Below, piece by piece: positions 1 through 8,750 of a stretch of 64,000 nucleotides of DNA; position 1 is the stretch's first letter; every line of letters starts with the position of its first letter. The notes beneath the pieces were generated by a model. That model searched no databases. It worked only from the letters and a program-made list of their open reading frames with translations, and was not told the DNA's origin. The position numbers and the translations under genes were made by a program. The DNA is from Lewinellaceae bacterium (GTDB taxonomy: Bacteria; Bacteroidota; Bacteroidia; Chitinophagales; Saprospiraceae), in contig JACJYH010000003.1 in assembly GCA_020636195.1 (NCBI GenBank), positions 434,001-498,000 of the forward strand. The letters are read 5' to 3'.

Positions 1-3000
1 TGACCTTGCCCACGGGAGCGCATGGCGTCGCTCCGGACTTGGCATTACAATACAGCAGCACCGGCAGGAGCACAGCCTTTGGCTACGGCTGGGGACTGAC
101 GGGGCTCTCCGCTATATCGAGAGTGGGACAAAGCAAGTACTATGACAACAATGTGACGGGCGTGGACTACACCAACCAAGATCGGTACAGCCTCGATGGG
201 AATCGGCTTGTACTCCTCTCGGGGTCGTATGGTTCTGTGGGCAGTGTGTATGGCTTTGAAGCCGAGAACTTCAGTAGGATCACATTTGACGGTACGGAGG
301 GTGCTCCTGCCTACTTCATCCATGAGATGAAGGACGGCACCAAGTACACCTACGGTAACAGCAGCGATAGCAAGCTGATAGGGACACCACCGCATATCAA
401 GGATTGGTACCTGTCCAAGATCACCTATCCCGATGGTACCTACATCGAATTCCATTACAGTAATTTGACCTACAACGGGTACAGCGAATTGGTGCCTGAC
501 GAGATACATTATACAGGCAATGCTGCGGCAGGGCTCACTCCCTACGCGAAGGTAAAGTTTTTCTATGACCAGAGATACGATGCCAATGTGATCTACCACC
601 GGAATGTCGGTTTTGCACGGGGCTACCTCGTCACCAAGATCGAAGTATCCACGGAGAATCAGTTGGTGCGTTCCTATACGCCGGAATATGCGTTTCGCAA
701 TGGGAACAGCTACCTCACCAAGATCACCGAGAAAGATGGCGCAGGTGTAGGCCTCAATGCGACGCACTTCAAGTACGGTGACGAACCCACCGGCTCTAAG
801 GTCGGTGCCACACCCAGAATTATCGGCACGAATGACGCCGTCTTCCCCTCCAATCTGAACAATGACGGCATCACCGATCTGATGATCGCCCATCAGACCG
901 CTATGGGCTACCACGACAATTTTCACGGCGTATCGGATGCAGCCTTTTCGGTTACACTGCCTACGCAAAGCAAGGTCGTCGGCACCGCCGATAGCAACGG
1001 AGACCAAATCGATGAAGTCCTAGTACTGCAAACCATAGACAGACAAGAGCTCATAGAGGATGACCCGAATCTTGGGCCGATCTACAATTACTACCAAATC
1101 TATAAGTTCTTCCTCTACCACAATGCGGGGTTGACGGGGAGCCTGAACTATAGCACCGTGTACGAGCTACCGGGAATGAATGACACGATCTACCACGCCA
1201 ATGCCCACCTGAACAGTGTGTATGGCGGTGACTTCAATGGAGATGGTTTGGCAGATTACATCTTCATCAACGGTGCCAATACCTACGTGGCGTATGGCCA
1301 GCGCAACATCACACAGCCACTCACAGCGTGGATGGCAGTAGATGTGACGACCACGGGTTTTGTACCGGAGCCACAGTGGGGCAATGAAGTGGAGCGGCTC
1401 TACGTGATAGAGTATGACGGCGATGGCAAGTCAGACATCTTCATGGTCAATGGGTCCACTTCTATTGTACTCAGTTTTTCCGGTGCCACCCAGATGGAGC
1501 AAAAATACGTCGATGGCACCGGATTTTTTAATCAAGACATGCTGATCTATCCGTCAGATTTCAATGGCGACGGGCGTACCGACTTTCTATTGCGTGTTGA
1601 TGACAATAACAGTTCCGTATTTTGGAGCAGAGCAATCAACTTAGGTGGTCAAGGCTTCCAATCGGAGAGTTTCATTTTTACACACACTCCCTACGTAGAC
1701 CAAGTGGATTACGGAGCCTATTACGGTGACGTCATCAGTACGGGAGATTACAATGGTGACGGGCGCAGCGACATCCTACTTCTGGGTATCGAAGCGGGTG
1801 TAGGCTTTTACTCCGATCTCTACCTCAGCCTCGGTGCGTCCATGGGCAGCGTGCTCCATGAAGTCAATGGGAATTACGCCTTCAATCACTCCAGTACGGG
1901 TGCAGACTATGCCGGCATCGATGGGAAGGCGCGTACCCTCCTACGGCTGTTCACCACTTATGATCCATTGGAGATCGCCTTCAATGCGAAGTCAAAGGAG
2001 CAACTCCTGACGAAGATCAGAAATGGAGAGCAACACACCACCATCTACGACTACAAACTGATGACGGAAACCATCGACCAGAACGATGACTTCTATGTCC
2101 GCGGTCCCTTGTCCCCGGCCACAGAGACCATCGGCAATGTCCGCATCCCGTCGTGGTTAGTGAAGACCTACTCATCCCACAATGGCACCAGTGCCCCCTC
2201 CGATTACTCGGAAATCTATATGAAGAACCAATCATGCCGCTATGCGGAGGCGAAGCTCCACCGCCTCGGCAAGGGCATCATCGGCTTCGGCAAGGAAGTC
2301 CTCTCCGACCAATGGAGCTACCTGCGCACGACCAATTACAGCAGCCCACAATCCACGTATGGCATCATGGTTCCGGACAGTGTGCTGACCGAGTTTGTGA
2401 CCGGTACGGACTTTGTCAAAGCGGTCACAACGCAACAGACGGCCTCCCTTCCCGGCAGTAGGTACATCACCAAGGCCACTGCCATGGAGACCCACAACTA
2501 CTACGAAAACAGAAAGAACGAGGAGCTCTACCAGTCGTATGATGCGTATGGCAACCCTACCCAGATCACCTACAGCACCTATACGGGAGACAGCCACGCC
2601 CTCGTGGAAAAGCGGGTGGTGCAGACCGTCTATGGTGCCTATGGAAGCATGTTTCCGGACAAGCCTACCCATATTCTGAGCACCTTCATCCGACCGGGGG
2701 CACCGAATTACACGCTGGCGTCCGATATAGAGTACAACAGCCTCGGGCAGGTGACACGGAAGAAGGAGTTTTCCGGCCAGCCCAAGCAAGTCATCACCGA
2801 CTTCGAGTACCACCCACACGGAGGCATCAAGACCACCACGATCAGTGCAGCGGGGCTACCCGATAAGATCACCCGCACCGACTTTGATACCAAGGGGAGA
2901 TACATCACCTCCCTGCGCAATACGGACAACGACACCATCTACAAAGCCACCTATGACATCGTGGCAGGGAAGCCCACATCCACCACCGATGCTGCCGATG

Positions 3001-6000
3001 TGACCACACAGTTCACGTACGATAGCTGGGGGCGCCTTCATACCATGACCACACCGGCGGGAGCTGTCTATACCCATACCTATGCTTTCGTGACGAGTCC
3101 CGGCATCAAGAAGGAGACCGTGACATCGATCCTGAGCCCCACAAAGACCACCTACTACGACAGGCTGAATCGACCCGTGGCCACCACAAAGGACGGATTC
3201 GAAGGATCGCTGATCACAGAATCCCAAACCTACGACTACCGCGGCAATGTCGTCCTCACCAAAGACCCGTACAAGGCAGGAGAGGCACAGCTCACCCACG
3301 GCATGTTCTATGATGTGGCCTATACCTCACAGCGTCTGAAGTCATCGAACACCAATATCTCGGCTTTCGGAACGACCACCTATGCGTACACCTATGACCA
3401 GGGAGTGGAGGTCACCACGACGACGGCGCCGGATGGTAAGGTGACGTCCACGAAGATAGATGCTAGTGGCAGGGTACTACAGACCACTGACAGCCACGGC
3501 ACCACGCTGGACTATACCTACTACGCCCATGGTGGCATCAAGGAAGTGAAGCGCGGCGACACCGTCTTGGTATCCAATGTATATGACATCTACCACCGCA
3601 AGTCGTCTATGACCGACATCAGCGCCGGCACCACACAGTACGTGTACGATGCCTACGGACGCCTCACAAGTGAGACCAACCCCCGTGGACAGACCACCAC
3701 CACAGTATATGACAAATATGACAGGCCCACCACCGTCACACGTCCGGAGGGAACGACGACCTATACTTACTACCCCAAGGGAGGTGCATCTACCGGCAAG
3801 GCCTTCAAGCTCCAACAGGTGACGGGATTCTCGGGAGACATCCACGCATACTTCTATGACGTCTATGGGCGCCTCTTCTACGAGAAGGAGACCATAGACG
3901 GTGTAGAGTACATCACCCAGACCAGCCATGACACCTATGACAGGGTGACGTCCATGACGCTCCCTTCCGGTGTGAACTTGCAGTACGAATACGACCCCTT
4001 CTCCTACCTGAAGCGGCTCTACTCGGGCAGTACCACCTATGCCACCGTCAATGAAGTCAACGGGCGTGGGCAAATCACAAAATACACCCTCGGCGACGGA
4101 CGGCAGAGCATCCACAGCTACTACTACGGCATCCCTACAAAGTATCGCACTGCCGACGATGCGTACTACATCAACATGCTCTGGGACTATAAGAACGGCA
4201 ATCTCAAGAAACGGTGGGACAACAGCGGGAATAGAGACACCATGGCCTATGATGACCTAGACAGGCTCATCCGGTGGGATACACACTTCTCCATAGGGGG
4301 AATGCACAGCGACACCATCTCGTATGCCACCAATGGCAACATCACAAAGAAGAGCGACGTGGGCACCTACACCTACGATGGGATGCGCATCCATGCGGTG
4401 ACGGAGATCACCAATGAGCATGGCGTCATCAAGGATGCGGAGCAACACATCACCTATACGAGCTTCTTGCAGCCGGACACCATCACAGAGGGTGCCTACC
4501 GGCTGATCTATACCTATGGCTATGACGGGCAGCGCATCAAGAGCCGCCTGTACAATAATGGCGTTCTCGTGGAGACCAAGTACTACGGAGACCACTTCGA
4601 GAAGGTGGTCAGCGCAGCAGGGGAAACGTTTGTGGACTACCTCACCCTGCAAGGGCGTGTGGTGACCATCATAGAGAGCACGGGGAGCAGCCATACCCCC
4701 CACTACATCTACACGGATCATCTGGGGTCTATCGTCATGGCGTCGAGCAGCACGGGAGTGATAGAGGCGACGCAGAACTTCGACCCATGGGGACGGCTCC
4801 GCTATGCGAGCACATGGGAGCTGGTAGATGAGAACCTCCCACAGACGTATCCTGTATGGCTGTACAGGGGGTTTACAGGTCAGGAGCACCTACGCCCCTT
4901 CCACCTCATCAACATGAATGCGCGGCTCTACGACCCCGAGGCGGGGCGGATGCTCACCCCTGACAATGTGGTACAGGCAGCGGGCTACTCGCAGAGCTTC
5001 AATAGGTACAGCTATGCGTACAACAACCCACTGAAATATACAGACCCTAATGGCAATGAGCCGGTGACGATCATAGCGGTATCGATCATCACATCGGTAG
5101 TCATCAACAGTCTGAGTAATATGATTCAGAACAAGCCGATGTTTGAGGGCACGGCGGAGGCCATCTTCTGGGCTGTCTCGTCGTCGGTGATTTCCTTTGG
5201 CATCGGTGAGGCGGCGCAGTCCTTATTCCAAGCAAATGCGTATCTTCGCGGTGGCTTTCAGTTGGTCGCCCATGGGGTGGCCAATGGAGCGATAGCGGAG
5301 CTGGAGGGTGGGAAGTTCATCCACGGCTTTGCGGCGGGGAGTGTCAGCTCATTGGGTGGCAGTGTCGCCGATGCGCTGAATAAGGGTACGGTGACGAAGT
5401 TCTTCATCGGTGGTGTGACGGGTGGCCTAGCAGAATCGGCTGCAGGTGGTCAGTTCGCCCACGGCTTCGCCAAGGGTGTCATTGTCACCCTGATGAACCA
5501 TCAGCTGCATGGTGCGTTAGAAGGAGGGCCGGGAGACCCCCCGAGAACAAAGGCGGAGCTGATCGAAGGACTCAAGATGGCCTATGCAAATGGTGATATC
5601 AACGAGGTAGAGTTCAACACCACGATGACATATCTGGAGGGGGGGCCACTATCAGTCATATCTGACGTGCTATGGGATCATAAGTGGGAGATCGGGCTAA
5701 CCATAGCTGGTGGTGTACTTATAAAATATTTGGGAAGAGGGTTAGCGTATTTGAGTGCAGGGAGTTCAGAAGCTAAGCTTTCAAGTAATGGTGTAAAGCT
5801 TGCAAAACAACTTGCAAGTGAATCGCAAATGGCTGAGGAAGGTATTACAATTGTATCTTCTGGTAATCTGAAAGAGGCGGCTCGTCTTTCCCAACAATAT
5901 GGCGGTAAAGCTGTAGATTGGGTTAAGAAAACAAGTACTTCTTTTTCTAAAAATGGAATTAAGTTTGAAACCCACTGGTACGAAAACATTACAACAGGTC

Positions 6001-6032
6001 TTCGAACAGAATTTAAAACGAAATTTTTTTAA
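1..6032 (+). CDS. RHS/YD-repeat polymorphic toxin, 5' end outside the window
   Basis: The frame is already open at base 3 and the first in-frame TTG lies inside a conserved SpvB-like N-terminal motif (LPTGAHGVAPDLALQYS), so the true start is upstream of the window. Visible order, numbering from base 6: SpvB-like region to about residue 270; six FG-GAP/VCBS-type calcium-binding repeats (for example DFNGDGLAD, DYNGDGRSD) at about 275-620; many YD repeats (for example YDSWGRLHTM) at about 850-1560; RHS-associated core at about 1560-1690 (DHLGSIV, GQEH, MNARLYDPEAGRMLTPD, DPNGNE); a glycine-rich hydrophobic stretch; and a variable tip of about 90 residues at the end. In this family the YD shell encapsulates a C-terminal toxin. 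The tip's activity is not recognised; its last part reads KFETHWYENITTGLRTEFKTK. The gene is GC-rich until about base 5750, then sharply AT-rich. No T6SS or T9SS signal is visible, so the export route is unknown. Confidence 0.93.
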   Translation, partial: TLPTGAHGVAPDLALQYSSTGRSTAFGYGWGLTGLSAISRVGQSKYYDNNVTGVDYTNQDRYSLDGNRLVLLSGSYGSVGSVYGFEAENFSRITFDGTEGAPAYFIHEMKDGTKYTYGNSSDSKLIGTPPHIKDWYLSKITYPDGTYIEFHYSNLTYNGYSELVPDEIHYTGNAAAGLTPYAKVKFFYDQRYDANVIYHRNVGFARGYLVTKIEVSTENQLVRSYTPEYAFRNGNSYLTKITEKDGAGVGLNATHFKYGDEPTGSKVGATPRIIGTNDAVFPSNLNNDGITDLMIAHQTAMGYHDNFHGVSDAAFSVTLPTQSKVVGTADSNGDQIDEVLVLQTIDRQELIEDDPNLGPIYNYYQIYKFFLYHNAGLTGSLNYSTVYELPGMNDTIYHANAHLNSVYGGDFNGDGLADYIFINGANTYVAYGQRNITQPLTAWMAVDVTTTGFVPEPQWGNEVERLYVIEYDGDGKSDIFMVNGSTSIVLSFSGATQMEQKYVDGTGFFNQDMLIYPSDFNGDGRTDFLLRVDDNNSSVFWSRAINLGGQGFQSESFIFTHTPYVDQVDYGAYYGDVISTGDYNGDGRSDILLLGIEAGVGFYSDLYLSLGASMGSVLHEVNGNYAFNHSSTGADYAGIDGKARTLLRLFTTYDPLEIAFNAKSKEQLLTKIRNGEQHTTIYDYKLMTETIDQNDDFYVRGPLSPATETIGNVRIPSWLVKTYSSHNGTSAPSDYSEIYMKNQSCRYAEAKLHRLGKGIIGFGKEVLSDQWSYLRTTNYSSPQSTYGIMVPDSVLTEFVTGTDFVKAVTTQQTASLPGSRYITKATAMETHNYYENRKNEELYQSYDAYGNPTQITYSTYTGDSHALVEKRVVQTVYGAYGSMFPDKPTHILSTFIRPGAPNYTLASDIEYNSLGQVTRKKEFSGQPKQVITDFEYHPHGGIKTTTISAAGLPDKITRTDFDTKGRYITSLRNTDNDTIYKATYDIVAGKPTSTTDAADVTTQFTYDSWGRLHTMTTPAGAVYTHTYAFVTSPGIKKETVTSILSPTKTTYYDRLNRPVATTKDGFEGSLITESQTYDYRGNVVLTKDPYKAGEAQLTHGMFYDVAYTSQRLKSSNTNISAFGTTTYAYTYDQGVEVTTTTAPDGKVTSTKIDASGRVLQTTDSHGTTLDYTYYAHGGIKEVKRGDTVLVSNVYDIYHRKSSMTDISAGTTQYVYDAYGRLTSETNPRGQTTTTVYDKYDRPTTVTRPEGTTTYTYYPKGGASTGKAFKLQQVTGFSGDIHAYFYDVYGRLFYEKETIDGVEYITQTSHDTYDRVTSMTLPSGVNLQYEYDPFSYLKRLYSGSTTYATVNEVNGRGQITKYTLGDGRQSIHSYYYGIPTKYRTADDAYYINMLWDYKNGNLKKRWDNSGNRDTMAYDDLDRLIRWDTHFSIGGMHSDTISYATNGNITKKSDVGTYTYDGMRIHAVTEITNEHGVIKDAEQHITYTSFLQPDTITEGAYRLIYTYGYDGQRIKSRLYNNGVLVETKYYGDHFEKVVSAAGETFVDYLTLQGRVVTIIESTGSSHTPHYIYTDHLGSIVMASSSTGVIEATQNFDPWGRLRYASTWELVDENLPQTYPVWLYRGFTGQEHLRPFHLINMNARLYDPEAGRMLTPDNVVQAAGYSQSFNRYSYAYNNPLKYTDPNGNEPVTIIAVSIITSVVINSLSNMIQNKPMFEGTAEAIFWAVSSSVISFGIGEAAQSLFQANAYLRGGFQLVAHGVANGAIAELEGGKFIHGFAAGSVSSLGGSVADALNKGTVTKFFIGGVTGGLAESAAGGQFAHGFAKGVIVTLMNHQLHGALEGGPGDPPRTKAELIEGLKMAYANGDINEVEFNTTMTYLEGGPLSVISDVLWDHKWEIGLTIAGGVLIKYLGRGLAYLSAGSSEAKLSSNGVKLAKQLASESQMAEEGITIVSSGNLKEAARLSQQYGGKAVDWVKKTSTSFSKNGIKFETHWYENITTGLRTEFKTKFF
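5477..5533 (+). repeat. RHS block A, copy in main gene
   Basis: This stretch encodes NHQLHGALEGGPG at the end of the conserved RHS shell. A near-identical copy occurs at 8691-8750 in orphan tip 3. It is a likely homology arm for exchange of tips. Confidence 0.8.
5607..5756 (+). repeat. RHS block B, copy in main gene
   Basis: About 150 bp encoding a linker that begins VEFNTTMTYLEGG and ends GRGLAYL. A near-identical copy lies at 7417-7566, where it leads into a completely different tip. Similarity stops at the same codon in both copies, which marks the conserved/variable junction. Confidence 0.85.
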
Positions 6033-6041
6033 TTAATTTTT

Positions 6042-6407
6042 ATGAAGGTTAAATGTATAAATAACTTTATTGAAACCCCAAAAATTAATATGATAAATGC
6101 AAATCTGAAAGGATATTTACAAATTGGCACATTGTTTTGGGTATATGGAATTCGTTGTTGCTCTAACGTGACTTACTTATATATTTTTAATGGCAACCAT
6201 TTGTTTGAAGCACCAATTGATTTTTTTGAAATAATAGATAATAGGATTTCAAAGGAATGGTTAATTAAAAGTTGGCGGAATGGAGAAATAACATTTTGGC
6301 CTGATTTATTCTTTCGGGAAGGTTTTCTCGAGAATTTTGCAGAAAGAGAGTTGTTAGAACGTAACCTTTTTGGTAGCTTAAAAGAAAGAATAGAGCAAGA
6401 TTTATAA
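6042..6407 (+). CDS. Candidate immunity protein for the RHS tip
   Basis: A 121-aa AT-rich gene starting 9 bases after the stop of the RHS gene. I recognise no family. It has no signal peptide or membrane segment, is rich in aromatic residues (FWVYGIRCC, WLIKSWRNGEITFWPDLFF) and ends in a charged helix. The evidence for an immunity role is position only: RHS and other polymorphic toxins are regularly followed at once by a small cytoplasmic gene that neutralises the tip. The AT-rich composition matches the toxin tip rather than the RHS shell, as expected if the two were acquired together. Function is inferred and not demonstrated by any motif. Confidence 0.6.
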   Translation: MKVKCINNFIETPKINMINANLKGYLQIGTLFWVYGIRCCSNVTYLYIFNGNHLFEAPIDFFEIIDNRISKEWLIKSWRNGEITFWPDLFFREGFLENFAERELLERNLFGSLKERIEQDL

Positions 6408-6426
6408 AATTTAAATATGTATCGTT

Positions 6427-6623
6427 CCACCGAAAGCGGTGGTCTGTTGTGGAGATAAGTTTGAAGTAGCGCAAGACCGTGCTATGGTAAGTCGCGGTGA
6501 GCTCAATTACGAGCTGTACATGGATGCGTATTTTAATATGACGGATCTTGCTACTGCGGTAGGTCTCAGCATTTTGACCCCGGAAATTTTTATGGCTCAG
6601 AGGGTGGGGGTTGCGGCAAGAGG
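6427..6623 (+). repeat. RHS block C, copy 1
   Basis: About 197 bp, nearly identical to 8797-8993 apart from a few substitutions. It encodes the linker from PPKAVVCCGDKF to QRVGVAARG. The two copies lead into unrelated tips, so this is the conserved arm of a second linker type, distinct from block B. Confidence 0.85.
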
Positions 6624-6936
6624 ATCAAGTTTTGCTCAAAAGTTGTTTCTAAGCGAGAGGTTTGGTATTACTTCTATTAGATTCGGAAATTCTGCTGCTT
6701 ATGCAAAGGGGACTTTGAACGAAGGAGGACGATGGTTTAAAGCAGGGTGGTCTACTTTTCAAAATGCAGCAGGAGAATGGGGTTACAAGTTCAGAATAGG
6801 ACTTGGCTCAAGTGCAACAAACCCTAATATTGCTAAATACCATATGTATTTACCTAATAGCTTTGTCTCAAATAGTTTTGCAAACCTTTCTATTCAGGTA
6901 AAACGCTCATTATTTAACCTTGGCTTAAAACCTTAG
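6427..6936 (+). CDS. Orphan RHS toxin tip 1 (displaced cassette)
   Basis: A reading frame without the RHS shell. It opens with block C (PPKAVVCCGDKFEVAQDRAM to FMAQRVG, about 65 residues), which is shared almost base for base with 8797-8993, then changes to a private tip of about 100 residues (AYAKGTLNEGGRWFKAGWST ... FNLGLKP). The first possible start is GTG at 6439, within the conserved block, with no ribosome-binding site, so the piece is probably silent until recombined onto a full RHS gene. Such orphan C-terminal modules are known downstream of rhs and cdiA genes. It is followed 4 bases later by a small gene of the kind expected for immunity. The toxin family is not recognised. Confidence 0.7.
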   Translation, partial: PPKAVVCCGDKFEVAQDRAMVSRGELNYELYMDAYFNMTDLATAVGLSILTPEIFMAQRVGVAARGSSFAQKLFLSERFGITSIRFGNSAAYAKGTLNEGGRWFKAGWSTFQNAAGEWGYKFRIGLGSSATNPNIAKYHMYLPNSFVSNSFANLSIQVKRSLFNLGLKP

Positions 6937-6940
6937 TGAT

Positions 6941-7384
6941 ATGAAATTGATAAGAGAAATACATGAGCAAGTTAATCTAATAAATGAAGTGTTAATTTAT
7001 CTTGAACAATCTGTATTGTTGGAAAATCAAGATTTTATTTTAGATGAGATGACATCTGAAAGGTATTTAAAACTTAAATACACTTCTCAAATTCACATAA
7101 ACTGCACAATTACATTGACTCCGTATGGAACTCAGGTGGATGTGGACAGGGCAATAGAAATATACTATGTAGGAATGGAATATATAAACAACAACAAAAT
7201 TGAATATAAGGCATTCTTTCAAACACTTTTGACCAGTAAGATAAAAGTTGAATACTGTGGTTCTAATTACACCAAAATCTATTTTTATAATGATATTGGT
7301 AATTGCATTCGAACATTAAAGTATGTTACTGGTTTTTATTTAAGAATTGGATGTAAAACTAAAGAGTACCATCCAATTTATTAA
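6941..7384 (+). CDS. Candidate immunity protein for orphan tip 1
   Basis: A 147-aa AT-rich gene starting 4 bases after the stop of orphan tip 1. No family recognised. It is predicted cytoplasmic, with no signal peptide and no transmembrane helix. The N-terminal half looks helical (IREIHEQVNLINEVLIYLEQ), followed by beta-rich sequence with several cysteines (HINCTITLTPYGTQVDVD, VEYCGSN, IGCKTKE). The short spacing and the arrangement tip-then-small-gene, repeated at 5.8-6.4 kb and 7.4-8.5 kb, support an immunity role. This is a positional inference only. Confidence 0.55.
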   Translation: MKLIREIHEQVNLINEVLIYLEQSVLLENQDFILDEMTSERYLKLKYTSQIHINCTITLTPYGTQVDVDRAIEIYYVGMEYINNNKIEYKAFFQTLLTSKIKVEYCGSNYTKIYFYNDIGNCIRTLKYVTGFYLRIGCKTKEYHPIY

Positions 7385-7416
7385 TTGTCAAAGCTGTTAT
7401 CGTACTTATCACCTAA

Positions 7417-7566
7417 GTGGAGTTCAACACCACGATGACATATCTGGAAGGAGGCTCACTATCTTTCATATCTGACGTGCTATGGGATCATAAGTGGGAG
7501 ATCGGGCTAACGATAGCAGGTGGTGTACTTGTAAAATATTTGGGAAGAGGGTTGGCATATTTGAGA
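7417..7566 (+). repeat. RHS block B, orphan copy
   Basis: About 150 bp closely matching 5607-5756 of the main RHS gene, including the run encoding VLWDHKWEIGLTIAGG. Divergence begins right after the GLAYL codons. It could serve as the crossover arm that would put tip 2 onto the RHS shell. Confidence 0.85.
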
Positions 7567-7854
7567 GCCACTAAGACTAGTACGAAACTGTTAAACCAGT
7601 TCAATAGTGCTGAAAGCCTAATTGAGGGGGCAGGAAACTTGACCAAAGTAAAAGCAGGAATGCAAGGTTTTGTGAAGGGCGATGGACCTTCAATATTTAA
7701 AGCAATTACAAATGGTGGAACTTTATCGCCAAAAGGATACTACACTATGCCTAATGGTACAGTAATCAGTAAGTATTTTTCATCCACGAGTGGTGATTTT
7801 ACAATTTTTATAAATCAAGGTAGCAATGCCTTTAAAATTAGAATTATACCATAA
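7417..7854 (+). CDS. Orphan RHS toxin tip 2 (displaced cassette)
   Basis: Begins abruptly with a copy of block B (EFNTTMTYLEGG to GRGLAYL, about 50 residues), then a private tip of about 95 residues starting RATKTSTKLLNQFNSAES and ending in a beta-rich stretch (GYYTMPNGTVISKYF, DFTIFINQGSNAFKIRIIP). The only start is a GTG at the first base of the homology, and sequence upstream is unrelated to RHS, so it is best read as a silent cassette rather than an independent gene. Its stop overlaps the next ATG by one base (TAATG), so if transcribed the tip and the following gene are translationally coupled. The toxin family is not recognised. Confidence 0.7.
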   Translation: MEFNTTMTYLEGGSLSFISDVLWDHKWEIGLTIAGGVLVKYLGRGLAYLRATKTSTKLLNQFNSAESLIEGAGNLTKVKAGMQGFVKGDGPSIFKAITNGGTLSPKGYYTMPNGTVISKYFSSTSGDFTIFINQGSNAFKIRIIP

Positions 7855-8495
7855 TGGAATACTCTAAACACATAGAATTTTATGAATTATATAAATGGTC
7901 AGGACATTCAAGGCTTGTTCCTGACTTGATATGGGGGAATAAAAAACTTGCTGAAAATTACTTACAAAAATATTGGTTACCAGAGCAGGAATATTTAAGA
8001 ATTTGGAAGCCTATACAAGGTGATATTTTTATTGAAGGTAAGAGCTTACCCGATAAAATTTATCACACAGAATTTGAGATAATTGCTTCAAGGGGTGGTT
8101 GCTTATTCTTAGAAGAAGATTTTTTACAACTACAAAAAGTTATGCAGGAAGTTGGCGAAGAGTATTTTGTAGTTATTCAGCATTCACAAGATTTTACAGA
8201 AGGAGAACCAATGTTTAGAATGAAGTTTCCAGTAAACATAAGTTGGGAAGAGCTCACAAGCGGAAATTATATATCAGCTGTTCTTTTGGAAATGAGTTAC
8301 AATGAATATTTTGTGTTTGGTTCAAAACCTACTTGGGGGAAATATTCCGCCAACGACTATGAGAATCCACTTGATATAATAGGCTTCAAGCCTGAACTAG
8401 CTCACATTTTTCAAGAGTATTTTAAGCAAGCCAAAGAAGAACAGGAAGAAATAAAAGAATTACTACCGCAGAAATATAAAGGACTCATCAAGTAG
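7854..8495 (+). CDS. Candidate immunity protein for orphan tip 2
   Basis: A 213-aa AT-rich gene whose ATG overlaps the stop of tip 2 (TAATG). It is predicted soluble and acidic, with aromatic-rich segments (HIEFYELYKWSGHSRLVPDL, GKYSANDYENPLDIIGF) and a charged C-terminal helix (FKQAKEEQEEIKELLPQKYK). I do not recognise the family with certainty. The one-base overlap with a toxin-tip module and the strong terminator just after it mark the pair as one unit, which argues for immunity function. The assignment rests on context. Confidence 0.58.
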   Translation: MEYSKHIEFYELYKWSGHSRLVPDLIWGNKKLAENYLQKYWLPEQEYLRIWKPIQGDIFIEGKSLPDKIYHTEFEIIASRGGCLFLEEDFLQLQKVMQEVGEEYFVVIQHSQDFTEGEPMFRMKFPVNISWEELTSGNYISAVLLEMSYNEYFVFGSKPTWGKYSANDYENPLDIIGFKPELAHIFQEYFKQAKEEQEEIKELLPQKYKGLIK

Positions 8496-8498
8496 TAG

Positions 8499-8528
8499 AA
8501 ACGCCAGGCTTAGAGTCTGGCGTTTTTT
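8499..8528 (+). terminator. Rho-independent terminator after tip 2 cassette
   Basis: Seven-base perfect stem ACGCCAG/CTGGCGT (8501-8507 with 8517-8523) around a nine-base loop, flanked by A residues and followed by a T run. It closes the RHS/cassette transcription unit. Confidence 0.85.
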
Positions 8529-8690
8529 ATTACATAATACTTTGCAGTTTAGTTTGTTTGATAAAAGCGTCAAGGAGAGCAAAATCGTGTTTTTTTTCCA
8601 ATGTTATAATTAACTTAGTGAGTAAAGTAGAATAACACTATGATTAAATTTAATTCCAAAATATTTTTTACCTTAGTTTTGAAAATGGCT

Positions 8691-8750
8691 TGTCATCGCC
8701 ACCCTGATGAACCATCAGCTGCATGGAGCGTTAGAAGGTGGGCCGGGTTC
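8691..8750 (+). repeat. RHS block A, orphan copy
   Basis: Matches 5477-5533 with few changes and encodes the same NHQLHGALEGGPG. It begins abruptly inside unrelated AT-rich sequence, which marks the upstream recombination edge of orphan tip 3. Confidence 0.8.

Noticed and set aside
45..1007. Long open frame on the minus strand inside the RHS gene (320 codons), and similar ones at 2232-2819, 3477-4115 and 4257-4889
   Set aside because: They are shadows of the GC-rich RHS coding strand. Their sequences are Val/Gly/His-rich without domain resemblance, and the plus-strand frame is clearly the real gene.
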